A stretch of 37,033 nucleotides of DNA from an uncultured SAR116 cluster alpha proteobacterium (GCA_902632595.1 CACPDC010000016.1:1-37033); one strand, 5' to 3'; positions 16,832 through 26,046 are shown, numbered from the stretch's first letter. Numbers and translations are program-made. The notes: generated from the letters alone by a model not told the origin.

Positions 16832-17657
16832 TAGAGTAAGTGGCTACCAGTGAACCCACCGTCATTGACCAACCATCCACCAACACAAACAAAAGTAATT
16901 TAAATGGCATTGCTACTAACATCGGACTTAGCATCATCATTCCAAGAGACATAAGTATTGAAGCTATGACCATATCAATTACTAAAAATGGCAAGAATAA
17001 AAGAAATCCAATCTGGAAGGCAGTTTTTAATTCCGAAGTTATAAAAGCTGGAAGTAATACGGACAAAGGTACAGCTTCTGGTGAATCATAATTAGAAATA
17101 CCCACCATATCTGAAAACATGTTAAGATCGGTTATTCTCGTATTTTGTACCAAAAACCGTTTCATAACGTTAGTACCATCTGAAACCGCGTTATCCGCAG
17201 TCATTTGTCCATCCAAATAGGGTGAGATGGCATCGTTATATAAAGTTTCAAATGTAGGCGCCATAATAAAAAAAGTCAAAAATAGGGCAATTGATATGAG
17301 CACCTGATTAGGGGGGGTTTGTTGTGTGCCCATTGCTTGTCTTAAAATAGACAATACAATTATAACTCTAGTAAAGGAAGTCATACCTAAGACAAGAGAC
17401 GGAAGAACGGTTAATGCTGTCATTAAGGCAAGGATTTGAAGAGAAAGCGAGTAAGTAGTTCCGGTCGCACCATTGCCATCTATAATATTTAGGGCAGGTA
17501 GCCCAGACAAATTTGTCTCTAATGCTGTTTGAGCGAACGCACCACTGAATGAGCTACAACAAAAAAGGAAGCCCAAAAACAAAATCAAAATATTTCTAAG
17601 TATTCTGGAATTATCTGAATATTTAGTTATTTTATTGAATTTTAGTGAAATACTCAT
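16821..17657 (-). CDS. fliP: Flagellar export gate protein FliP
   Basis: FliP forms the hexamer-like core of the flagellar export gate. The 278-residue protein has a cleavable signal sequence (about residues 20-43, ILRNILILFLGFLFCCSSF then GAFAQ), as is normal for FliP. The conserved MTSFTRVIIVLSILRQAMGTQ, 'PPNQVLISIALFLTFFIM' and the C-terminal MMMLSPMLVAMPFKLLLFVLVDGW segments are all present. The start overlaps fliO by four bases (ATGA). Confidence 0.96.
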   Translation of the reverse strand: MSISLKFNKITKYSDNSRILRNILILFLGFLFCCSSFSGAFAQTALETNLSGLPALNIIDGNGATGTTYSLSLQILALMTALTVLPSLVLGMTSFTRVIIVLSILRQAMGTQQTPPNQVLISIALFLTFFIMAPTFETLYNDAISPYLDGQMTADNAVSDGTNVMKRFLVQNTRITDLNMFSDMVGISNYDSPEAVPLSVLLPAFITSELKTAFQIGFLLFLPFLVIDMVIASILMSLGMMMLSPMLVAMPFKLLLFVLVDGWSMTVGSLVATYSIGG

Positions 17658-18133
17658 TTATTTAGTCCTAGTAGAGGGTTTTTATCACGTGCCTGCTTAA
17701 TTGCATCGAATATTGATTTTGTTTCCGATTGATTGCCAGACTGACTTTTATCTTTAAGATTGATGGTCTTATATTTTTTAGCTTTAGCTTCGCTGGCATC
17801 TGACTTAGTGAATCTTTTTGAATTTGATTCCTCTATTTCAAGCAAAACGGCTTGCTTGGACACACTATTATCAGGGTCAAGCTTTATTAGTTGGGCAGAT
17901 ACCCCTTTTGCAGAAGACATTAAAAAAGTTTCTTCGCCTACTTTAATCAATCGAAGCCTTTCTGATTGGCTGATGGCAGTATCCTCTAGGACTAATATTG
18001 AGCTTTTATTGCGAAGTTTTAGGCTAAATTTATCTTTATTTTTTCGAACAAAAAGAAGTACTCCTAGTAATATTGATAGGAATATAAAAATAATAGCAAT
18101 CTGCTCGTAATTAAATGGATTGATGGCAACCAT
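17654..18133 (-). CDS. fliO: FliO-like flagellar biosynthesis protein
   Basis: FliO is a small bitopic protein that helps FliP assemble. This 159-residue protein has a short N-terminus, one membrane span near residues 11-29 (IAIIFIFLSILLGVLLFV), then a cytoplasmic part. The latter contains the FliO-type core ILVLEDTAISQSERLRLIKVGEETFLMSS, given here as a pattern around residues 46-75 with the GxxxFLMSxxxxGV theme, and a polar, lysine-rich tail. The family is poorly conserved, so the call rests on this core plus position immediately before fliP. A predicted sigma54 promoter lies 41 bases before the start, making fliO the first gene of the export-gate unit. Confidence 0.85.
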   Translation of the reverse strand: MVAINPFNYEQIAIIFIFLSILLGVLLFVRKNKDKFSLKLRNKSSILVLEDTAISQSERLRLIKVGEETFLMSSAKGVSAQLIKLDPDNSVSKQAVLLEIEESNSKRFTKSDASEAKAKKYKTINLKDKSQSGNQSETKSIFDAIKQARDKNPLLGLNK

Positions 18134-18173
18134 TGCTTTGCAAATCCTTAACTTTATTAAGATAATCTACAAA

Positions 18174-18189
18174 GGCAAGACCTATGCCA
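18174..18189 (-). promoter_or_regulatory. Sigma54 promoter of fliO-fliPQR-flhB unit
   Basis: On the minus strand TGGCAT-N5-TTGCC gives the invariant GG (-24) and GC (-12) with exact 10-base spacing. The start would be near 18163, about 30 nt before the fliO ATG. Confidence 0.75.
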
Positions 18190-18282
18190 AAAATAAAACT
18201 AAATACCTATATGTAAATAACATACTGTTTTATATATTAAAAATAAACTAAGAAGAAGAAAAGAATTTAAAAATTTACTTTT

Positions 18283-18298
18283 TGTCATTATTTTGACA
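18283..18298. promoter_or_regulatory. TGTCA inverted repeat upstream of fliO promoter
   Basis: TGTCA-N6-TGACA lies about 95-110 bases upstream of the fliO sigma54 promoter, at a distance suited to an enhancer-binding protein. No identical copy was found at the other promoters; the divergent activator region has only a related TGTTCA ... TGACA arrangement. Speculative. Confidence 0.25.
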
Positions 18299-18329
18299 TT
18301 CATTGTGTCTTTTATATCAAGCGAATAAT

Positions 18330-18629
18330 CTACAAATTTTCGACTCTTTTTTCAGGGGATACTATTTCTGAGAACCGGATTCCAAAACGTTCTCCGACCA
18401 TCACAACTTCGCCTTTAGCGATCATGGTGCCATTAGCCAAAATATCTAAGGGGTCACCAGCTAATCTATCGAGCTCAATAATGGATCCCTCATTTAATCT
18501 GAGTAAATCTCTAATTTTCAATTCTGCGCTTCCTACCTCTACAGTCAGATTAACTTCTATATTTTCCAAAATACGCAAGTTATCATAACCAACATTTTCT
18601 TCATTCTGGTTTTCTGTTTCCTCAGACAT
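18330..18629 (-). CDS. fliN: Flagellar motor switch protein FliN
   Basis: FliN forms the bottom of the C-ring together with FliM. This 99-residue protein is essentially one SpoA domain. Its marks are NLRILENIEVNLTVEVGSAELKI as a pattern (LxxIxxIxVxLxVExG), RDLLRLNEGSIIELDRLAGDP, 'DILANGTMIAKGEVVMV' and the ending FGIRFSEIVSPEKRVENL. All are standard. AAAGGA precedes the ATG by seven bases. It follows fliM after 54 bases that contain a hairpin, and is followed by a 196-base gap before fliO. Confidence 0.97.
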   Translation of the reverse strand: MSEETENQNEENVGYDNLRILENIEVNLTVEVGSAELKIRDLLRLNEGSIIELDRLAGDPLDILANGTMIAKGEVVMVGERFGIRFSEIVSPEKRVENL

Positions 18630-18653
18630 ATGATTGTCCTTTCTGTTTTTTCC

Positions 18654-18672
18654 ACTGGTTTAATATACCAGT
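18654..18672 (-). terminator. Hairpin between fliM and fliN
   Basis: ACTGGT and ACCAGT pair perfectly around a 7-base AT-only loop. The minus-strand sequence that follows is A-rich (GGAAAAAACAG), not a T-run, so it is more likely an RNA-processing or stabilising hairpin upstream of fliN than a terminator. Confidence 0.35.
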
Positions 18673-18683
18673 ATTTATTCTTG

Positions 18684-19661
18684 CTATATCTTGTTGACCC
18701 TAGAAGTCAGATTAATTGCTGCTTGGCCGCTTACTTCACCAATTTCGCCCCTAAATAATAGTTCTTCATCCATTAGTATTTCAACACCTTCCCCAATATG
18801 GATAGGAAATACATCTCCTGGCTTTAAATTTATAAGAGTTTTCATTGATAGTTTTGGTTCACTCAATTTTGCCTTAATCTTGAGAGGAATATCAAGTACT
18901 GCATTTTCCATTTGTTCTCGCCAAGTTTCGTCGTCATAGGACACATCGGATTGTACCCGAGAACGAAGCTGAGATGCGATTGGTTTTAGAATTTGTAAAG
19001 GATAAATAATATCAAAACTAGCCGCATCTGTATTTGGTAATTGAATCACAAAAGAGCAGATAATTACTAAGTCTGACCCATCAACAAAAGATGCAAATTG
19101 CGGATTTATTTCTCTGCTTTGATATGAGATGGTTGTTGGTGTTAAATCATTCCAAGCGTCTTGAAGAACCTCGTTAAGCCCTTTTGTGATCAGCTCAATT
19201 AACCTATCTTCAGTGGTGGTAAATTCTGAACGCCTATTTTTTAAAGGTTCAATTTTCCCGCCGTAAAATGCGTTTGTTAGAATAGAGATGAAAGAAGGAT
19301 CAATCACCATCATCATGTTTCCACGCAACTCCTCCATTCGGCTAATGTTCATGCTCATAAAACCATCGATATTTGCTGCATATTCATCAAAGGATTTTAC
19401 CTCTGGTGGAAAAGATGATATTCGAGGTTGAAGCCTTAACATAGGCAAAAATATGCTACGAGCAAATCTGGCAAAGCGCTCATTAATCATGCGAAGCGCA
19501 TAATAATCACCCATCAAAGATAAATCATCAGAGCCAAATTTGAATGGCCTTACGTTGCTGTCATCAATGCCTTCGGTGGTTGATGTATTTTCGTCTTCGC
19601 CATCTAAACCTTCAATTAGCGCATTAACTTCCTCTGTGCTTAATTTTCGGGTTGATGCCAC
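18684..19661 (-). CDS. fliM: Flagellar motor switch protein FliM
   Basis: FliM is the C-ring subunit that receives phospho-CheY. The 325-residue protein begins with the CheY-binding peptide in the form LSTEEVNALIEGL (residues 7-19). The CheC-like middle domain, with RMINERFARFARSIF and the FYGGKIEPL segment, follows. It ends in a SpoA domain with LNLKPGDVFPI-type sequence (LINLKPGDVFPIHIGEGVE). Presence of the N-terminal peptide implies chemotactic switching. It begins 27 bases after fliL. Confidence 0.97.
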   Translation of the reverse strand: MASTRKLSTEEVNALIEGLDGEDENTSTTEGIDDSNVRPFKFGSDDLSLMGDYYALRMINERFARFARSIFLPMLRLQPRISSFPPEVKSFDEYAANIDGFMSMNISRMEELRGNMMMVIDPSFISILTNAFYGGKIEPLKNRRSEFTTTEDRLIELITKGLNEVLQDAWNDLTPTTISYQSREINPQFASFVDGSDLVIICSFVIQLPNTDAASFDIIYPLQILKPIASQLRSRVQSDVSYDDETWREQMENAVLDIPLKIKAKLSEPKLSMKTLINLKPGDVFPIHIGEGVEILMDEELLFRGEIGEVSGQAAINLTSRVNKI

Positions 19662-19688
19662 TTTGAATGCTCCTGTTTAATGTAAACC

Positions 19689-20261
19689 CTAGTTGAGTAC
19701 AAAAGATGTGAAAAGTACTTCTTCTACACCGCCAAAATTTTCTAACAATATTAACTTATTATTTATGCCCTCTTTTAGAGCTGACGCAAGAGCTGCTTTT
19801 CCACTCGTTCCTTGAATTTCTTCTTCGGCAAATTCACTTAGGACACCCAAAACTGTAGAACGCAGTGCTAATTCATGTGATTCAACATTCATCATTACAG
19901 TATCATCATATTGGGTTGAAACACCTATGCCTACCTGAAGCATTTTGCGAGAGCCTCTGAGATTGGTTGTAAATGTTCCAGGAAATTCATAATAAATAGT
20001 AACAAAATTTTCTTGTTCGGGAGTTTCTTTAGAGACTTTTTTTGGAGATGAATTATCCGCAGCTTCTGCTGCCTCGGCCTCTTCCATTTTTCTTTCAATA
20101 ATAGCTTCAATTTCTTCAGATGGATCCGGTTGACTACTGCTGAAAATGAGATAACCAACACCGAGTCCAATAGCTATGAGGACAATGCCGCCTAATACGA
20201 ACAAAATAATTTTTATTAAACCACCTTTGGACTTTTTTTCTTCTACTTCTTCTTCAGCCAT
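19689..20261 (-). CDS. fliL: Flagellar basal body-associated protein FliL
   Basis: FliL is a single-span inner-membrane protein that supports the stator ring. The 190-residue protein has a polar basic/acidic N-terminus (EEEVEEKKSKGG), a membrane span near residues 16-42 (IILFVLGGIVLIAIGLGVGY), an acidic helical linker, and the periplasmic FliL domain. The latter shows YYEFPGTFTTNLRGSRKMLQ and the ending LILLENFGGVEEVLFTSFVLN-type sequence. The C-terminal 'VLFTSFVLN' is the usual family ending. It lies between fliK and fliM with 27-base gaps on both sides. Confidence 0.95.
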   Translation of the reverse strand: MAEEEVEEKKSKGGLIKIILFVLGGIVLIAIGLGVGYLIFSSSQPDPSEEIEAIIERKMEEAEAAEAADNSSPKKVSKETPEQENFVTIYYEFPGTFTTNLRGSRKMLQVGIGVSTQYDDTVMMNVESHELALRSTVLGVLSEFAEEEIQGTSGKAALASALKEGINNKLILLENFGGVEEVLFTSFVLN

Positions 20262-20288
20262 CTCTCATTCCTTTAGTTCAGTATATGA

Positions 20289-21785
20289 TCAAGCAACTAT
20301 ATTTAAAATTGAATTATCAAAATTCTCTAAATTAGTTGTTTCTATCTCATTTATATCCTCTAATTTTTCATTAGTTTTTTGGGTTCGTTTCTCGTTGTTA
20401 TTATCTTGTTTTTCATCTTTTTCTTGTTTTCCAGAAAGGCCTGCCTGAAGCAGACTTAACCGCAAACCAATCTCCTGCATCATTTGTGCCAGTTTTCCCT
20501 CAGATTCCAATAAAATGCTTGCTGCAGCCGAGGTTTCTGTAGAAATTTGAATAGATGCGTCGTCTCCAGATAAATTTATGGAAACGGTCATTTTGCCTAA
20601 TTGTTTAGGATTCAGCGTTATATCTAAAGTTTTATTTCCTTCTTTTATTTGCCTTTCAACCTGCCGAACCAGCGCTTCCTTCCAAGCCTTATCAGCCATG
20701 TTAAGCTTATGAATTATGGACAGTGGAGAACTATTTCTATGTTGTTGAGTTAGTTGCTGATTTTCGTTTCCATCTTTACCAGCACCATCTCCCATTTGCG
20801 GATCTAACGCTACAACTTGGGCATTTGCTTGGTTTGCTGAGTTATTAGAGAACTGGTGACTTAATTCAACCTGCCTTGTTGATGTTCCTACTTTAATTTC
20901 CGACGCACTAATTTTCTTAGCTAGAGAGGATTGCCCAGATTGATTTAAGTTGGTTTGTTTATAATTTTCAGCGTTGAGAGCATCGCTACTGATCAAACTT
21001 TTATTTGAGGTTAGAAACGTCTCTTTCTTTTTTGCGCTTATTGAGCCTTCAAGACCAACATTTGTTTTCTTTGAATTCTTCAACTCATGAAGAACTTCTA
21101 TAGCTTCATCAAATGCGCTGTCTTCGGTAATTTTAATTTGGTTTAGGGATTGCGTTTCTGTTGAATTTTGAGGTTGGGTATTATTTGAAACTCTCGATAA
21201 TATAGCTTGTTCAATAAGCTTAACTACTTTGGTCAGCTTTTCGCTTCCCTTTGTGATATTAGAAACACTTTTTATTCCAAGAAAATTTGGATTTGAATTT
21301 GTGTAAGCGAGCGGTTTTCTGGAAAATGATTGAGTAGGGATTGAATTATTTGCTTCTGTTTCCTCAAACATTTCTGAAGTGTGATCAACTTTGATATTAT
21401 TAGATGCCCCTTTAATTTCAAAGTTCGACACCTCTTTTTTTTGCTGGAGATTACCGTCACTTAAAAGCGAGCGGAGTTTTTCAATCGCTATTATTAGGTT
21501 TACGTTATGTGTTTCTTCACTTTCTGTTACAACCGCGTCTTCGAGACTCATATTTGTGTCATTGAACAACTCAGTTTTTCTTATTTTACTACTTAATTCT
21601 GACTCAATAGCACTTAATTTAGATAGTTCGTTTTCTAAATATTCTACGGAATCTGGATCGAGTTCACTTACTATTGAAAACAAGCTATCAAATAAAACTT
21701 CTGATTGGTTATCTGTTTTATCTGTTTGTTTTTTATCATGGGAGGATGTGACGCCAGAATGGGTGTCACCAGAAACGTGTGTCAT
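20289..21785 (-). CDS. fliK: Flagellar hook-length control protein FliK
   Basis: FliK measures the hook and triggers the FlhB specificity switch. This 498-residue protein has a long, polar, low-complexity N-terminal two thirds rich in Ser, Asn, Thr and Lys, as is normal for the ruler part. The conserved C-terminal hook domain spans about residues 363-450, with RQVERQIKEGNKTLDITLNP, then KQLGKMTVSINL, then EIGLRLSLLQAGLSG. The family call rests on that domain and on position. A perfect sigma54 promoter match lies 42 bases upstream, so fliK starts a fliK-L-M-N transcript. Confidence 0.92.
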   Translation of the reverse strand: MTHVSGDTHSGVTSSHDKKQTDKTDNQSEVLFDSLFSIVSELDPDSVEYLENELSKLSAIESELSSKIRKTELFNDTNMSLEDAVVTESEETHNVNLIIAIEKLRSLLSDGNLQQKKEVSNFEIKGASNNIKVDHTSEMFEETEANNSIPTQSFSRKPLAYTNSNPNFLGIKSVSNITKGSEKLTKVVKLIEQAILSRVSNNTQPQNSTETQSLNQIKITEDSAFDEAIEVLHELKNSKKTNVGLEGSISAKKKETFLTSNKSLISSDALNAENYKQTNLNQSGQSSLAKKISASEIKVGTSTRQVELSHQFSNNSANQANAQVVALDPQMGDGAGKDGNENQQLTQQHRNSSPLSIIHKLNMADKAWKEALVRQVERQIKEGNKTLDITLNPKQLGKMTVSINLSGDDASIQISTETSAAASILLESEGKLAQMMQEIGLRLSLLQAGLSGKQEKDEKQDNNNEKRTQKTNEKLEDINEIETTNLENFDNSILNIVA

Positions 21786-21826
21786 ATTTTTTTACCTGGT
21801 TTTATAATTTTATTCTCAGATATCAT

Positions 21827-21842
21827 TGCAAATTGAATGCCA
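21827..21842 (-). promoter_or_regulatory. Sigma54 promoter of fliK-fliL-fliM-fliN
   Basis: On the minus strand TGGCAT-N5-TTGCA matches the sigma54 consensus at every strongly conserved position. The start would be near 21816, about 30 nt before the fliK ATG. It lies in the 106-base gap between fliJ and fliK. Confidence 0.8.
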
Positions 21843-21891
21843 ACATTTTTTCTTTCTAAAAAGCAGGAGGGTCTCTATAACCACACCGAAA

Positions 21892-22317
21892 TTATCTCCC
21901 GAATTTGCCAATCATTCGCTTACGGCTAGCGGTTTCTTGGTCAATCCTTTCTTCCTTAATAGCTTGTTTATTCGCTTCGTATTTATGCCATGACTCTAAG
22001 GATTTATTTTTTCTATGCACCGCTTTTGCAAGTATTTTCCGCGTATCATTTACCTCCTTTTCTAGAAATTTATTTCGATTTTCTGTTGTCTCGAGTTGTT
22101 GTTGTACTTTAGTGCCATACCAGGAAGAAGACCGTAATGACATCGCGTTTGTGTCACCGGTTTTAATTTCAGTTTGCTTCGCAATTTCAGTTAGTTGTTC
22201 AGCTAATTCGCGTGATTTTTTCAATTCTGAGTTTAATGTTTCCATTGCTTCAGCTTGTTTTGCGATATTAATTTGTTGTTTAAGCGTATATCGCTCATAT
22301 ATTGATTTTTGTTTCAT
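21892..22317 (-). CDS. fliJ: FliJ-like flagellar export chaperone
   Basis: FliJ is the coiled-coil stalk of the FliI ATPase ring and cycles export chaperones. This 141-residue protein is almost entirely helical, with charged heptad-like sequence such as EAMETLNSELKKSRELAEQL and a central EVNDTRKILAKAVHRKNK. It lacks enzyme motifs. The family is poorly conserved in sequence; the assignment comes from size, coiled-coil character and location between fliI (30 bases upstream) and fliK. No clear ribosome-binding site precedes the ATG. Confidence 0.8.
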   Translation of the reverse strand: MKQKSIYERYTLKQQINIAKQAEAMETLNSELKKSRELAEQLTEIAKQTEIKTGDTNAMSLRSSSWYGTKVQQQLETTENRNKFLEKEVNDTRKILAKAVHRKNKSLESWHKYEANKQAIKEERIDQETASRKRMIGKFGR

Positions 22318-22347
22318 TTGGGTGTCAAACTATTTTGTGAAAGAGTT

Positions 22348-23670
22348 TTAATTCATGAGGTTTATAAGTGCTTCATTACTAGCTTTAAAATCAGCTTTTT
22401 CGGTTTCAGGTTGTTTAATGTGTTCCATTAATCTTGGCCAGAGAGACACAGCTTCATCCAATTCCGGGTCTTGTCCTGAAGTATATCCGCCCATTAAAAT
22501 TAAATCTCGATTCTCCATGTATAAAGAGACAAGTCGGCGGAATTTTTGAGCGCATTTTTGCAAATTTTCGTCTGTAATATCGTTCATCACTCTGCTAACT
22601 GACATAGGGATGTCAATAGCTGGATAAATTCCCATTTGTGTTTGTTTTCTAGATAATAGAATATGTCCGTCGAGAATGGCACGTGCGGTATCTACCACAG
22701 GATCATTAGAATCATCACCATCAGCAAGTACAGTATAAATAGCTGTTATTGTTCCTTGATTTTTAACCCCGCTTCCCGTTCTTTCTATCAAACGAGGTAT
22801 CATAGAAACAACGGAAGGCGGGTATCCTTTTGATGTTGGTTGCTCGCCAAGAGCAAGGCCAATCTCTCTCCGTGCATGAGCAACTCTTGTCAACGAATCC
22901 ATAATAAGAAGAACATTTTTTCCCCGATCGCGAAAATATTCTGCTATGGCAGTTGCTCTCTCAGCTCCTCTTATCCGGAGTAAAGGGGAGCGGTCAGCCG
23001 GTACTGCAACGACGACTGTGCGATGTTTAGAATCTTCGGAAAAAATAGTATTTACAAAGCTGCCTACTTCTCGTCCACGTTCACCAATCATACCAACAAC
23101 GACAATGTCTGCTTCTGTATATTTACTCATCATTCCAAGTAAAATTGATTTCCCGACGCCAGAACCAGCAATGATACCTATTCGTTGACCACAACCCACA
23201 CTTAGAAGGCTATTAATTGCTCGCACTCCAACATCTAATGGTTTGTCTACAGGGTTTTTGGCAAGAGGATTTAATTCTCTGCCAAGCAGTGGCCATTTAT
23301 CTGTAAGTGTTGGAATGGGCATTTCGTCTAAAGGTACGCCTAGTGCATCAGTAACTCTGCCTAGTAATCCCTCTCCAACAGGTATTGTGTAACCATCATC
23401 TACAACTCTTACTTTCGCACCCACACTAATTCGAGCGCCAAATTCATGAAGGCTCAAAAGATTTTGACCTCCATGAAACCCTATAATTTCTGCTATTGCA
23501 GGCATTCCATTTTCTGTGTCAATTTCACATAGGGAACCAATTGTCGCTGGAAAACCGTCACATTCTACCATTTGACCGTCATATCTATTTACCCTGCCCG
23601 AAAGAGAAATTGATTTATCTACAGTCAGAGCATGGACGGAGTTAGAAAGTTTCTCTTTAACCGATATCAT
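22348..23670 (-). CDS. fliI: Flagellum-specific ATPase FliI
   Basis: FliI is the F1-beta-like ATPase of the export apparatus. The 440-residue length is typical. The P-loop is GSGVGKS at residues 169-175 in IGIIAGSGVGKSILL. The Walker B region is VLLIMDSLTRVAHARREI, and 'GLALGEQPTSKGYPPSV' is the family's characteristic stretch after it. The C-terminal part has RRLVSLYMENRDLILMGGY. Its ATG overlaps the fliH stop by one base (TAATG), so translation is coupled. Confidence 0.97.
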   Translation of the reverse strand: MISVKEKLSNSVHALTVDKSISLSGRVNRYDGQMVECDGFPATIGSLCEIDTENGMPAIAEIIGFHGGQNLLSLHEFGARISVGAKVRVVDDGYTIPVGEGLLGRVTDALGVPLDEMPIPTLTDKWPLLGRELNPLAKNPVDKPLDVGVRAINSLLSVGCGQRIGIIAGSGVGKSILLGMMSKYTEADIVVVGMIGERGREVGSFVNTIFSEDSKHRTVVVAVPADRSPLLRIRGAERATAIAEYFRDRGKNVLLIMDSLTRVAHARREIGLALGEQPTSKGYPPSVVSMIPRLIERTGSGVKNQGTITAIYTVLADGDDSNDPVVDTARAILDGHILLSRKQTQMGIYPAIDIPMSVSRVMNDITDENLQKCAQKFRRLVSLYMENRDLILMGGYTSGQDPELDEAVSLWPRLMEHIKQPETEKADFKASNEALINLMN

Positions 23671-24962
23671 TATGATGTTTCCTGATTTTCATCGTTAGGT
23701 TTTTCAACACTCTCTTTGGTCTTACTCTTTTTTTCTTCCTCAATTTCAGCATTTTGTTTGTTTGCTTTTTCTGGAGCTATCGGTTCATCAGATTTAATTG
23801 GCTTTGTTGATACGTCTTCTGGGTCATTTGATGTCATTGCTATTTCAATCTCAGGTTCTAGAACATTCGCTGAGTCAGGTACTTTAGTTTCGAAACTATT
23901 CGAAGGGATTGAGGTGTAATTTTTGTTCTCCACTGTATTTAATGGTTTATTGAAGGTTTGTTTTCCTAAAATATCTTCTATTTCAATCCCACCAGAACTG
24001 ACAATGATATCACCACGATTAAGTGTTTCGTCTTCAATAAAGGTAATATGTGAAAGTATATCAGATTTTGCTTTTGCGGTTTCTAAATGTGTCAGATCAG
24101 TTTTATTTAGTCTAACAACAGGGTCATTGCTTAAATTACCAAGACGGCTAATGAGCAATTCAATTCTTTTTAAAAACTGTTCTGGTATTTCCGAAATAGA
24201 AATACCAGCGCGCTCGCTTGCCAGCGATAAAATTGCTGTTTTGATATCTTTTTCTAATTGTTCAGTTTCGGCATGGTCTATTTTGGTAAGACGCGCAATT
24301 AGTGCTTCAAATGTCTCTTGCTGGTCTAAAAATTTTTGTTCAAGTTCGCTTTTAATTTCATTTTTGCCGGCTTCTAAACCGTCATCATAGCCTTTTCTGT
24401 ATTGTTCGGCTGCGAGTTCTGTATTTTGAGAAGGTTCAGTTTCCACTTCGTCTTGAACAATAGAGTAATCGCTCTTTTCTTCTTCTTCCTTTATGGTAGC
24501 ATCATTTTCTGTACTATCTTCATTTTCTAACAGACTACCTGATATTGGTTCACTTCGCTCTATGTCTTCAGCCTCAACTTGATTTTTGATTGGCGCCACC
24601 ACATTTTTTTCTTGTCCTTCAGAACCCTCGTCAATTTTTTCTGAGGCTTTTTCATTAACATTAGAGGTAGCATTTTCAGTTTTTTCGGGGGTATTACTAA
24701 TATCACCTTCTGTTGTATCCTTTGTCTGTGCTGGCTCAATTTTCGATTGTTGGTCCTTGCCATCCAGTTTTTGCTGTGCCTCCATTGCGATTTCGACAAG
24801 AGATCTAGGCTTAAATTCTTGTTTTCTCCGTGTGGGTGCATCTTCAGATTTTTTATAACCTGAATTACTTACAAGTTTCATTATCCTCGCGATTTCAGTG
24901 TCTTGAAGAGCACTCGGTAATTCTGCCTGTTCGTCGGCATAAGTTTTTTGTTCACTTACCAT
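23670..24962 (-). CDS. fliH: Oversized FliH-like export regulator
   Basis: FliH binds and restrains FliI. The FliH-type core is at about residues 185-345: QYRKGYDDGLEAGKNEIKSE, a helical stretch through residue 255, and LNRGDIIVSSGGIEIED near the end, which is the usual FliH C-terminal GDIxxxxGxIxG-type motif. At 430 residues the protein is nearly twice the usual length. The extra parts are a Glu/Lys/Ser/Asn-rich N-terminal region of about 180 residues and an acidic and lysine-rich tail of about 85 residues, both predicted disordered. Position between fliG and fliI confirms the call. The reading frame is intact and ends in a TAATG overlap with fliI. Confidence 0.88.
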   Translation of the reverse strand: MVSEQKTYADEQAELPSALQDTEIARIMKLVSNSGYKKSEDAPTRRKQEFKPRSLVEIAMEAQQKLDGKDQQSKIEPAQTKDTTEGDISNTPEKTENATSNVNEKASEKIDEGSEGQEKNVVAPIKNQVEAEDIERSEPISGSLLENEDSTENDATIKEEEEKSDYSIVQDEVETEPSQNTELAAEQYRKGYDDGLEAGKNEIKSELEQKFLDQQETFEALIARLTKIDHAETEQLEKDIKTAILSLASERAGISISEIPEQFLKRIELLISRLGNLSNDPVVRLNKTDLTHLETAKAKSDILSHITFIEDETLNRGDIIVSSGGIEIEDILGKQTFNKPLNTVENKNYTSIPSNSFETKVPDSANVLEPEIEIAMTSNDPEDVSTKPIKSDEPIAPEKANKQNAEIEEEKKSKTKESVEKPNDENQETS

Positions 24963-25002
24963 TTTGGTATTCCGATTAAAGTGTTTAGATTTATTATATT
25001 AA

Positions 25003-26046
25003 TTAGACATAGTCCTCTCCACCACGTCCTGCTAATACTATAGAACCTTCATCAGACATGCGTCTCGCTACATTAATTATGCGTTTTTGTGCTTCTTGTA
25101 CTTCGCTGAGCCGGACAGGGCCTAAAGCCTCCATTTCGTCAACTATATTAGCCGCCGCACGTGATGACATGCATGAGAATAGTTTTTCTCGAAGAATTTC
25201 GTCTGCTCCTTTAAGAGCAAGAATAAGATCATCCGTTTCTACATTACGAAGAAGCATCTGAAGCGATTTATCATCTGACTTAAGAAGATTTTCAAATACA
25301 AACATACTCTCCTGAATTGCAACTACTAGATGTTTGTCATCTTTACCAAGCACTTTCATTATTTTATTTTCTTGCTCTTGATTGGTAAAGTTCATTATAG
25401 CTGCGGCTGCTTTTATACCGCCCACCTGTGTAGCTCGGAGTGATGTGTTAGCTTTGAATTTCTTTTGCATTACATCTTCAAGTTCTTTAAGCGCATCAGG
25501 ACCAACCGTATCAAGATTAGCTATACGTGCGATAACATCGGCTTGCATTTCTTCAGGAAGTAAATTGAGAACATCTGCTCCTAGTGATGAGTCCAAGTAA
25601 GATATTATTAAAGCAATTATTTGTGGATGCTCGTCTAAAATTAAATCAGATATTGACGGCGCGTCCATCCAATCTAGTATTTCAATTGGCCGCTGTGAGT
25701 TAGATGGCGCAATTCTGCTGAGAACAGATTGAGCGCGTTCTTCACCAATTGCCCTATTAAGAACGTTTTTAATGTAGTTGCCGGCTCCAAGACCCAAACT
25801 TGTTTGTTGTTTGATAATATATAAAAATTCATCCAATACTTGATTTACTGTATCCTGACCCAATCCTTGAACAGAATACATCGCCGCACCAAGGGCTTGA
25901 ACCTCCTTTGGACCCAGGTTCTTTACTATTTCTGACGCTTCCTCTTCACCCAGGAGCATCATCAAAATTGCAGATTTTTGGATGCCGTTTAGCGAATCAT
26001 AAACTGTGTCATTTTTATCATCTGTCTTATTTTGTGACTCTGCCAT
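25003..26046 (-). CDS. fliG: Flagellar motor switch protein FliG
   Basis: FliG couples the MS ring to the C ring and contacts the stators. The 347-residue protein shows LNGIQKSAILMMLLGEEEAS (N-terminal FliF-binding domain), 'EHPQIIALIISYLDSSLG' with the middle-domain HPQ motif, and the C-terminal torque domain. The latter includes FVFENLLKSDDKSLQMLLRNV and 'RAAANIVDEMEALGPVRLSEVQEAQ'-type sequence with the conserved charged residues. Length and motifs are standard. It begins 52 bases after fliF. Confidence 0.97.
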   Translation of the reverse strand: MAESQNKTDDKNDTVYDSLNGIQKSAILMMLLGEEEASEIVKNLGPKEVQALGAAMYSVQGLGQDTVNQVLDEFLYIIKQQTSLGLGAGNYIKNVLNRAIGEERAQSVLSRIAPSNSQRPIEILDWMDAPSISDLILDEHPQIIALIISYLDSSLGADVLNLLPEEMQADVIARIANLDTVGPDALKELEDVMQKKFKANTSLRATQVGGIKAAAAIMNFTNQEQENKIMKVLGKDDKHLVVAIQESMFVFENLLKSDDKSLQMLLRNVETDDLILALKGADEILREKLFSCMSSRAAANIVDEMEALGPVRLSEVQEAQKRIINVARRMSDEGSIVLAGRGGEDYV

